Assembly: GCA_005656395.1 (NCBI GenBank)
Contig: SRSI01000044.1
Span: 248,001 to 312,000 of the forward strand
Source: Strongyloides papillosus
Lineage: Eukaryota; Nematoda; Chromadorea; Rhabditida; Strongyloididae
Reading direction: 5' to 3'
DNA length: 64,000 nucleotides
The notes beneath the pieces are model-generated. The model worked only from the letters and a program-made list of their open reading frames with translations. It did not search any database and was not told the origin of the DNA. Made by a program: the position numbers and the translations under genes. This document shows positions 1-8,758 of this stretch, piece after piece; the first letter of the stretch is position 1, and each line of letters begins with the position of its first letter.

Positions 1-374
1 TAAAATAGTATATAATATTATTAAATAAATATTATCACATAGAGGATGTTATATTTACAATATTATATATTAGTTATTTATTAATTACATCCAATACCCA
101 GTTTCTACCTTATCTGATGAGTTGTATTTTACATCAGTTTACATACTAGATATCCTGTGGCGTATCTGACATAATGCGCAACTAATCCTTTCTGTACTGA
201 TTCTACGACTGTCTATATTTCAAATATCTTGGATGTTAATGCTTGTAGACCCTATATTTTCCTCTTAAATTTCCAAACTATTTTTTTGGTCATATGTGCA
301 TCGCAACAGTGCCAATTGGATATACATTTAAAAGATATGTTCCTTGCTAAAAAAAAATAAGTTTTTTTTATTAA
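1..374. other. Leading non-coding stretch, nothing recognised
   Basis: No reading frame of useful length is open on either strand. The stretch is slightly richer in G and C than the bulk of the window around positions 90-330, which could mean decayed coding sequence, but I could not match it to any family. Confidence 0.4.
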
Positions 375-376
375 TA

Positions 377-1068
377 TTAGGTCGGGGAATAAACAATGGG
401 GGCAGATTCTTTATGTAACTTTATGTTGTAAAACATTAAAATAATTAAACTCTTTTTAAGACAGTGTTTATGTAGGAATAAAGGAGTACTTGATCTGATA
501 ATATTTTGTATATTACCTTAATTTTTAATTTAATTTCTAATAAAGTTTTGTCCGATTTTAAAAACGTTTTCAAAAATGGAATTACGGGTAATTTTCTTGC
601 ATGAGCTTAAACTTGGACGTAGCGGAGTTGAGGCACATGAAAATATAGCGAATGCATGAAGTTAAGGATCAACTTCCGAGCGCACTGTGCGTACATGGTT
701 TGATAAATTTCAAGAGGGTAATTTTGATCTCGATAATGAAGAGAGTAGACGAAGACCCATAATTACCAATACTGATGATTTAAGGAAGATTGTGGAGTCA
801 AATTGTCACTTGCTTAGACGTTTTGATGCATTTTCGAAAAATAAATTATTTAGAAAACAGGACTCTTCAGAAAGGGCTTTTCATTGACTTTATAAGATGC
901 CAAAAACCTGAGTTTTACTAATCAAATATCATAAAGTTTTCAGGGCGTTGACAAAAATGTATAGACTCTAACAGGTATTATTTCGATTAATTTGTCTAAT
1001 TTTAATCTAAATAAATGTTGTTTTAACTAGTTTTTTTAATCGCAGCCATTATTTATTCCCCAACCTAA
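377..1068 (+). mobile_element. Internally deleted mariner element (non-autonomous)
   Basis: The element begins TTAGGTCGGGGAATAAA and ends with the inverted counterpart (TTTATTCCCCAACCTAA), giving imperfect terminal inverted repeats of about 25 bp. TA dinucleotides flank both ends (375-376 and 1069-1070), the target duplication of Tc1/mariner transposons. Its 692 bp is about half the usual mariner length. Inside are only the N-terminal helix-turn-helix part of a transposase and a short C-terminal piece (the RWQKCIDSN-type ending near 945-995). The DD34D catalytic core is missing, so the copy could move only with transposase from elsewhere. Confidence 0.9.
576..990 (+). pseudogene. Mariner transposase fragment, broken
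   Basis: An ATG at 576 opens a reading that starts MELRVIFLHELKLG and stops at TGA 657-659. The reading then continues in another frame with SERTVRTWFDKFQEGNFDL, the second half of the mariner HTH domain, up to about residue IVESN near 800. The whole catalytic core (the TGDEK, HDNA and SPDL blocks) is absent. The next recognisable piece is the C-terminal RWQKCIDSN block around 948-975. The early stop, frame change and central deletion make this a relic. It lies entirely inside the mariner copy at 377-1068. Confidence 0.75.
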
Positions 1069-1070
1069 TA

Positions 1071-1612
1071 ATTGTTTGGTTATTAAACAGAGTAGTACTT
1101 CATAACTTCTGTGTAATTATTATTAATTTTTCGTATCTAACATTAAAAAAAGTTTCAATTATTAGCTGCACAAACAATTTTAACTCTATTGCTTTCTTGA
1201 ATGCATAATTAGAAATTTATTAGAAATTACTAATGAAAACTTAAACACAAGTTCTATTTATAACAAAATAGACTAAAAATAAAATATTATCTAAAAAAAC
1301 ACACTTACCCGAAATCACTTGGGTTTTGTATAACTAATCTAGTAGAAACAATTTAATTTATATTTCTAATTTTCATGATTCCCTATACATTACACATGTA
1401 ATGTATAACAAAATTAAAAAAACAAATAGAAAAAAAAATGGTTTTTCTTTAGTTGGTACCCAGCTACTGAAATTGTTTCGTATGTATAAAGATTACAATC
1501 CATTTGCTTGTCATCTTTTTATGTTATGTATAAATACTTTGCTTTTTATAAAATAAATACTCTGTTACCTTAAACTTGTTATAATTTATTAACTAAATAT
1601 TTAACTTGAAAT
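1071..1612. other. Spacer between two transposons
   Basis: A/T-rich DNA with no open frame and no repeat structure that I can see. It separates the deleted mariner from the long inverted-repeat element. Confidence 0.4.
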
Positions 1613-2430
1613 ACACAGAGATTTTTTCCGTGTCATTTCGACACCGCTTGCCGGACCCGATTCTGTAGAAGTAGATTAAAAATTAAAATACTTTACTAAT
1701 TTAAGATAAAACTTAACTTCATACACTCATTGCACCAATTTTCTTTTGAAAAAGATACGTCAAAAATATTCATAAAGAATCAAAAAATTTTTATCATTAA
1801 ACTTTAAAAAAATTTGAAAAGATAAATAATTTACTGTTTTAAAAATTCATATTTAAAGTTAAAATATTTTATAAACCAAACATTCTTAGATGATATTTTT
1901 GGTATTAAAACATTAAATATACAAAATAATCACCTGATTTAGCCGCACGATTGCTATTTTTTATTAAAAAATTTTAATATTCAATCAAAACTATTTTTTA
2001 TACCATTCATGCACTCATATCATTTGTTAATTTTGTTTTTTAAAAATGTAATAACTTTTTATAATTTAAAAGAACTAGTAGATATCGCTGTTTCTTTTTC
2101 AATTGACTTTACAAACATTTTTAGTTTTTTGCATATGCAATTTCTATAAAATGCAGTATAAAACGACACCATAATCTTTGATCACTTAATTGCTTTTTAA
2201 CTTTAATCTTAACTTTTTGAAAGAGTTTTTAATAAGAAAAATAAATGTTTTTTACAGTATTTTTAATAAATATTCTTCTAATAATACATATATATATCCG
2301 AAAACAGTTAATATTATCATCTTCATTTTCTTTTGTTATAATGATGCATAAACAAAGTACAAATTAAGTTTTTCTTATCTAGTATCATAAATTTCACTGA
2401 ATATTCGACTATATGGAATATAGAAAATTG
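1613..2430 (+). repeat. Left arm of the 815 bp inverted repeat
   Basis: This arm pairs with 3479-4292. The match runs from the terminal ACACAGAG to the block ATATTCGACTATATGGAATA near 2403-2425, where the two arms diverge. Confidence 0.85.
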
Positions 2431-3478
2431 CAATAAAATAGTTGATTTTTGTTCAAATAATTATTTACTATATTTTTAAAATTTTACATTTTTCGGAAAA
2501 ATTTTAGTTTAGAGGTTCCCACGTTCAAAGGCTAAATAAAGCATTTATGTTGATACAATGGATATAGTTACAATATATAATGATAAATAAATGTATTTAA
2601 AGGTGGTTTGTAGCATTTGAAGACTTTTTTTTGCAGCATCCATTTTTTGTATAAATTTCAAGTAAATTTTATATTCGACAAAGCTATGGTGGCTAAATAA
2701 GAAGATAATTAATGAAAAAATTAGTTTTTTTAGGATCAATTAGCACATTAAAACGAATTATTAACGTAAAAAGTGAAGATATTTTGTTATACACAACAAA
2801 AGCAAAATTAATACTGTTAGTTGTACTAAAGACTGTCGTTAATCTATTTTTTAACTTAAAATTTTTTTAATTTGCCAAATTGCTTAATAATGTTACTAAA
2901 TTCATATTAACATTAAAAAACTAAAAAAGGTGATATTTTAAGTAAAAACTGTTAAAAAAGAGACCTTTTAATTAAAATTGTACCCATTTTTTCTTTAATT
3001 ACAGGTTATTTTAGATAACACTGTTGTCATTTAAATGCTTTTTAACTTCTTTTATATAATTCATGATTTTTCAAACAAATAATAAAAAAAGAAGTAATCT
3101 TTTAAGTTTTTGCCATGCTGAATATCTTACTTTTTAAAATTTAAAAATATTTCCATACAAGACAATTTTGGAGTATCGCACCTGTAAAATTATAATGAAA
3201 GATAAAAAATTCTTGAGGAAAACTATTTTAAAGCACAATAAAATACTAAGACGTGTTCGACACAATATTGGTGTATGTTAAATCACTTTTATAAAATAAA
3301 TAATTATGATATTAATTTTACTTATTGGCAAGACGCGTTGTTACAAAAAAAAGCCAAAAGTATTCAACTTTTGATGTAAAATAACTTTTAAAATTGAACA
3401 AAACGAAAAATAATTATGCATAAACAATAATAATATTTGTTTGATTATTTGTACACAAATCTGCTATTTAAGGACTAT
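2431..3478. other. Loop of the long inverted-repeat element
   Basis: About 1.05 kb of A/T-rich sequence between the two arms. The longest open frame (64 codons, minus strand) has a composition typical of translated A/T-rich junk, mostly F, I, L, S and K. I see no catalytic DDE/D motif or other transposase signature. Confidence 0.6.
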
Positions 3479-4292
3479 TTTTCATATTTCATATAGTCGA
3501 ATATTCAGTGAAATTTATGATATTAGATAAGAAAAACTTAATTTGTACTTTGTTTATGCATCATTATAACAAAAGAAAATGAAGATGATAATATTAACTG
3601 TTTTCGGATATATATATGTATTATTAAAAGAATATTTATTAAAAATACTGTAAAAAACATTTATTTTTCTTATTAAAAACTCTTTCAAAAAGTTAAGATT
3701 AAAGTTAAAAAGCAATTAAGTGATCAAAGATTATGGTGTCGTTTTATACTGCATTTTATAGAAATTGCATATGCAAAAAACTAAAAATGTTTGTAAAGTC
3801 AATTGAAAAAGAAACAGCGATATCTGCTAGTTCTTTTAAATTATAAAAAGTTATTACGTTTGTAAAAAACAAAATTAACAAATGATATGAGTGCATGAAT
3901 GGTATAAAAAATAGTTTTGATTGAATATTAAAATTTTTTAATAAAAAATAGCAATCGTGCGGCTAAATCAGGTGATTATTTTGTATATTTAATGTTTTAA
4001 TACCAAAAATATCATCTAAGAATGTTTGGTTTATAAAATATTTTAACTTTAAATATGAATTTTTAAAACAGTAAATTATTTATCTTTTCAAATTTTTTTA
4101 AAGTTTAATGATAAAAATTTTTTGATTCTTTATGAATATTTTTGACGTATCTTTTTCAAAAAAAAATTGGTGCAATGAGTGTATGAAGTTAAGTTTTATC
4201 TTAAATTAGTGAAGTATTTTAATTTTTAATTTACTTCTACAGAATCGGGTCCGGCAAGCGGTGTCGAAATGACACGGAAAAAATCTCTGTGT
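3479..4292 (-). repeat. Right arm of the 815 bp inverted repeat
   Basis: Reverse-complement copy of 1613-2430 with only scattered substitutions and small A-run differences, for example near 4159-4168. Confidence 0.85.
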
Positions 4293-4435
4293 AAATAAAA
4301 CACGGCATATTGCTCAGTGAAAATTTTATTAATAAAATTAAAGTTTGGTATTTGCGAGAATTCTCCAATGTTTGACTCTGGATAAATACTGACTCACGAT
4401 AATTTAAATAAAAAGCACGTAGTCTTGAGTGTGGA

Positions 4436-4642
4436 CAGGGCCGGCACGAATGTGTCTTGCGCTCTAGGCAAAGATAATTTATTATACCTTTTATTTAAAA
4501 AAATTACCTAAAATTTGTTGTATATGATGTAAAAAATAATTTAAATCAGGAATTGGGAATATTTTTTTCGTCATTTTACGGCCCCTTCATGATTGCGCTC
4601 TAGGCAATTGCCTAGTTTGCCTATACTGTCGTGCCGGCCCTG
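4436..4642. mobile_element. hAT-type MITE
   Basis: The 207 bp unit starts CAGGGCCGGCACGA and ends TCGTGCCGGCCCTG, a perfect 14 bp terminal inverted repeat. A subterminal GCGCTCTAGGCAA motif occurs near both ends in the same orientation. The 8 bp AGTGTGGA flanks both sides (4428-4435 and 4643-4650). An 8 bp duplication and a CAGGG terminus are hallmarks of hAT transposons. The unit is too short to encode a transposase. Confidence 0.92.
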
Positions 4643-4650
4643 AGTGTGGA

Positions 4651-5039
4651 TAGCTATTGTAACACTAAATAAATATTATTGTAATTGTACAATGTTACTA
4701 TGACAGTTTTGTAGGCAATAAAGTTTTGGAATTTTTAAAAATTACGTAAAATTTTTTATTTTTACTTTTATTTTCAATTTTTTATATCTAAATTGTTTAT
4801 AGTTACTCTTTCTATATAATTGCAAGATAATATTAGTATGGTCGTTTAACATCATATCTTAAATAGCCAACATTTATTTATTATAACTTTAGATAATGAT
4901 AATTCCTGTTTTTTTATAGATGCAATTCATGATTTTTAGGTGGAGATGAATAAAAATCCATATAGTTCTAAAAATTAACAATATATTAAATTGTTTGGCT
5001 TTAAAGAATGAATAAATATAAATACTTAACTTGAAATTG
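4651..5039. other. A/T-rich spacer
   Basis: No supported feature. It may include the eroded 3' part of the neighbouring astacin relic, but nothing can be aligned with confidence. Confidence 0.35.
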
Positions 5040-6040
5040 CGGGAATCTTTAATAATTTCATACTCCAACATATTGTAAGACCAGTTGAACCTCTTTCATG
5101 ACGATGCAATGTATCTAAATAATTATCAGGACTTCTAAATTTACTTTTTGGAAGCTCTATATCAAAGAATATTAGTAGTTATATTGTCATTGCTATCCGA
5201 ATTTATGTGACAACTACATTTTCCGATTTTACCTTTATGTTCGAAACTTTTCACATCATCTCTTGCAATATATTCCTTTGTTTTAAGACAGTCACCAATA
5301 CTGTATTTAGGAGTACCACATTTTAAATCTATAGAAATGAAAAAAGCATAGAGAAACATCATAATCTGTGCCAAGAAAATTTCTACTCTCACAATCAGCT
5401 TTCTTCTTGCAGTGACTATGAAAATACATACCATTGGTGAATTTTAAATCATTATGAGAACACACATACTATTGATCATATATTTTTTGAAAACCAGGAT
5501 TTATTTTAAAAGTATAAGTAGGTCTTTTGTTTTTACTTCTAAAAAAGGATCAACTAGCATTATAGACCCTGAATCAAAACCTATTTCGGGATAGTATGAA
5601 TGATTATTTACTGACTTTTGGTATTATTTCTTATGTGATAGTTTAACATTATTCCACTTAATTTCTACATATTTTTATTATCAGAACGTGAAATTTCTTG
5701 AACGATTCCTAAAATACAACTGATGTAAAATGTTAATATTGCTCTATTTTTAAATATCTATCTTTTCAATTTTAATGTCGTAGATTGTGCTTTTTATAAA
5801 ATGTTTTTAGAGATTTGTGCATTGAATTTAATAAGTATTCATGCCACTGTTACATTTTATTTTTTTAGATACAAACTTAAAGTTCAAACATGAACATGTA
5901 GATATATGATGCAATATTCCATTCAACTTTCTCTCGATCTTCATTTTTAACATAAACTACTATGTTACTTGAATGTTTATCAACATATGGTGAAGGATTC
6001 TCCAGCCCTCTAGACTTGGTCTTGTTGGAGCACTTTTTCG
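5040..6040 (-). pseudogene. Decayed astacin-family metalloprotease gene
   Basis: Read on the minus strand, pieces in shifting frames follow the order of a nematode astacin with C-terminal EGF and CUB regions. First comes an N-terminal piece with TCSCLNFKFVSKKI around 5850-5900. Next is the zinc-site segment at 5695-5730, which reads FYISCILGIVQE where astacins have HExxHxxGxxHE. It is followed by ISRSDNKN and VEIKWNNV, then a Met-turn-like GSIM at about 5555-5570. A cysteine-rich piece (CKKKADC) and a CUB-like tail (KCSCHINSDS, then RHERGSTGLTICW) follow. All three zinc ligands are replaced (F, C and Q for H), and stops and frameshifts are scattered through. Astacins are strongly expanded in Strongyloides, where many are secreted by infective and parasitic stages. 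The family call rests on eye alignment; that it is dead is certain. Confidence 0.62.
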
Positions 6041-6240
6041 ATAACTAAAATTAAATTATTTTTTGCACAATAAACATATGCATTCCGAAATTAGTAATGA
6101 TACAAATATAATAGCAAAAAAATTAGCTTCATATTGAATGTAAAATAAAAACTACATTAATGTAATTTTAAACTATCATATACCATTTTTCCAATAATGA
6201 AAACATTACTAACTAAATACTAGTAATGTACAATTCGATT
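6041..6240. other. Spacer and left target-site duplication of the LINE
   Basis: A/T-rich, no gene. The last 13 bases (GTACAATTCGATT, 6228-6240) are the left copy of the duplication that flanks the LINE; the right copy is at 8746-8758. Confidence 0.7.
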
Positions 6241-6249
6241 TCTTTGAAC

Positions 6250-8639
6250 TTTATGGATTATCCAAAGAAGAAAAATCAAGAATGAAAAAGTACCGGAAGC
6301 TTTGTAGAAATGTCAAATCTTTTGAACCTGAAATTTTAAAAGTTGAAGTTCTAAAAGCTATAAACTGCTCTGATAAAAGTAAACAACCTAGTCTAGATGG
6401 AATTGATGGTTATCTATTGAAATACATGGTTTGTCCCAAAAGTAATGAGAATGATTTCGTTACGACGCTCACAGACATCGTATTAAAAAGGTAAGATATC
6501 GTTTTGTAGAGAAAATTCTTCTCTACAAAATGGTATATATCGCATCTAAATCCGAGCACTACAAAATGTTTTATGTTTAAAAATGTAGACCCATGTTTGG
6601 TACCCTCGTCACGCGAAAAAACATCATTCACGTGCAATCAAAAAATCTTTTAATTTCATTAAAAATTAACATGCAAAAGAGTGTCAAACAGCATTGGGCA
6701 ATTAACTTTTGTACAAAACATGAAAAAAATACTACAGAAACTTAGAAAATTGGAAAGCAAAATAAAAAAAAACATTTTTGCCATCAATCCAAATTCTTGA
6801 TTTATACGACTGTTGACAGCACTCGTTGAAGCTAATCATACATTTTCTTAATTCTCAAAGTAATATCATTTTGAATAGTTTTTAATTTTGAAGAATAGAA
6901 AGAAGTTACACGTTGTAGGTTGTCTATAGGGGACAAGAGGTAAAGTGGGAATAATTGCCGAACATTAAAACTCTTCAACAGGCAATGATGAGTGACTCAA
7001 TGTATAATAATAATAATTGGCCTGTAGGATTTTTATCTTCGACGTCTTGTTTTTATTTTTTGAAATATTTTTGCCACCTAAAATAATGATATTTTTTCGC
7101 GTAACGAGGGTACCAAACATGGGTCTACTTTTTTTAACATAACAAATTTTGTTGAGCTTGGAATCAGATGGAATATATGCGATTTTGTAGAGGAGAATTT
7201 TCTCTACAAAACGGTATCCTCACCTTTTTAATACGACGCCTGTGAGCGTCGTAACGAAATCATTCTCATTACTTTTGAGACAAACCACGTATATTGCTAA
7301 ATCAGACAAGGTACTGGATTTTATCACTCTCCTTTTCAACTTGTGCTGGAAAACAATGGAATTTTCCACATCTTGGAGATTAACTAATGTGGCTCTTATT
7401 TTTAAAAAGGGATCTCGTCAGAATATTAAGAATTACCGTTTAATATCAATTGTATCCCATGTTTACAAGAGTTTTATTAGAATTTGGATGAATAGAGTTA
7501 ATAATTTAGTTAAAATCCTCAAATAAGATCTTATCAAATGGGTTTCAGAGAAAAGCGATCCTGTATTAATGCAATTAGTTGTCTAGATAATCTTATAAGT
7601 GTGAGACATGAATTTAATCTTCCTATGATCTTAGGATTTTTAGATTCCTCCAAAGCATATGATAGAGTGTATAAGGAAATGTTGTTTAAGATTTTAATTT
7701 CTTCATATAACGTTCCATTGCATCTAGTTAAAATTCTGGACAGTCTATGTTCTAGCAATTATTTTATGTTTGATCCAGAATATGGTAAAAAGATTAAATG
7801 TAGGGTATGGAGAGGACTAAAGTAAGGATGTCCCGTTTCACCAGTGCTGTTCAATGCTATTCTAGAATTTATATATATAGAAATGCTCTTCTAGACGACT
7901 CGCTTAATTCTTTACCTAATTTTGGAGTTGCTGTTAATGGGTTACGAGTAATGGGAATTTCATATGCCAATGATATCACTCTCATTGCTGATAGCGGTGA
8001 TAGTTTCAAGGAAATGTTGTCTGCTTTTACATATCATTCTAAAAGAGTTGGACTTAATATTAATTTGGATAAATCTAATTATATGACGTTCAAAATTGAA
8101 ATGGAAAATTCTTTTGAAATCCTTCCTTGTACTTCTTTCAACTATTTGGGTAGAGAAGTAAGCTTCCTAGAATGCAGGCCTTTTATAAGACAAATAAAAG
8201 TAAGGGGTTACAAAGCACATAGTGTTATTCGTCCCGCTTTACGTACTGTTTCATTGAAAGCAAGGTGCTTTCTATTCCAATCGACAATTAAAAGCTGTTA
8301 CACATACGCTTGCCAAACATAGACTTTAACTAAAAATTCTTTATATGACATATAGCCTGCTTGAATCGGAAATTCATATTTTTATGTAAACTAATAAATG
8401 CGGAGGAAATTCGTAATAAAGAAAATATACCCAATGATAAAAGAATCCCAATAGCTCTAATCTATACATATGCTAAGGCGGAACTACTGGAGCAATACGT
8501 CCTCAAACTCAGGTGTAGGTTCCTACATAACATTCATTATAACGACTCTCTAGCATTGAACCTACTGTGGTACTACCCTTATGGATATAAAAGAAAAGTT
8601 GGCAGACCTAGAGAAAAATATCTTGATAATATTAAATAA
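6250..8639 (+). pseudogene. LINE reverse transcriptase, inactivated
   Basis: Fragments run in order. The N-terminal RT leader is at about 6250-6422 (ELYGLSKEEK to LDGIDGYLLKY). It continues after the insertion at 7292 (IAKSDKVLDF, then FKKGSRQNIKNYRLISIVSHVYK). The finger/palm blocks follow at 7538-7825 (GFREKRSC, FLDSSKAYDRVYKEML) and the active-site block at 7963-7974. The C-terminal region ends at 8639. The catalytic YADD box reads YAND, so a metal-binding aspartate is lost, and at least three frame changes or stops interrupt the ORF (near 7524, 7823 and 8320). The element cannot make active enzyme. Confidence 0.85.
6425..7289. mobile_element. Inverted-repeat element inserted in the LINE
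   Basis: The left end CATGGTTTGTC and the right end GACAAACCACG are inverted copies, and the similarity continues about 200 bp inward on each side (6425-~6625 against ~7090-7289). Shared blocks include the GTTTTGTAGAGAAAATTCT hairpin and GGTACCCTCGT. TA sits at both junctions (6423-6424 and 7290-7291). Removing the element with one TA restores an in-frame RT reading (LLKY then IAKSD), so the boundaries are well supported. The interior (~460 bp) has no transposase. It is probably a non-autonomous DNA transposon with TA target preference. Confidence 0.82.
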
Positions 8640-8758
8640 CATAACTTATTAAAATTTTTTGTTAATTCTGTTAAATTAGATAGAGCAGATTTTATTTGTA
8701 ACATTGTACCCTTACTTTTTAAGAATAGTACGTAAATAAATAAAAGTACAATTCGATT

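Larger units (their letters stand above)
1613..4292. mobile_element. Long inverted-repeat (foldback-type) DNA element
   Basis: The left end starts ACACAGAG and the right end closes with CTCTGTGT. The reverse complement of the right end matches the left end through the G/C-rich subterminal block (CACCGCTTGCCGGACCCGA) and onward for about 815 bp. AAAT flanks both sides (1609-1612 and 4293-4296). Alternatively the unit is 1614-4291 with TA on both sides, and the sequence alone cannot separate these. The two arms differ at few positions, so insertion or arm homogenisation was recent. The central ~1.05 kb has no convincing transposase, so it is probably non-autonomous. The superfamily is not assigned. 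Confidence 0.85.
6241..8745 (+). mobile_element. 5'-truncated non-LTR retrotransposon (LINE), split by a second element
   Basis: GTACAATTCGATT occurs at 6228-6240 and 8746-8758, a 13 bp target duplication around a unit that starts inside a reverse transcriptase ORF and ends in an A-rich AAATAAATAAAA tail. Missing 5' parts, a long target duplication and an A-rich 3' end are the signature of target-primed reverse transcription. About 1.64 kb is LINE, and 865 bp (6425-7289) is a later insertion. The closing peptide (WYYPYGYKRKVGRPREK) resembles the C-terminus of RTE-like and related LINEs. The clade is not assigned with confidence. Confidence 0.88.

Noticed and set aside
2545..2739. 64-codon minus frame in the loop of the long inverted-repeat element, as a possible transposase piece
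   Set aside because: F/I/L/S/K-rich translation with no DDE/D motif; expected by chance in A/T-rich DNA.
4889..5071. 60-codon minus frame as a gene
   Set aside because: Overlaps the end of the astacin relic in another frame and is otherwise low-complexity.
5162..5434. 90-codon frame as a small secreted cysteine protein
   Set aside because: Its C-terminal half is one frame of the astacin relic and its N-terminal half reads out of the relic's frame, so it is not a gene of its own.
6410..6637. 75-codon minus frame in the element inside the LINE
   Set aside because: It arises from the inverted repeat of the element and has a counterpart in the other arm; no transposase signature.
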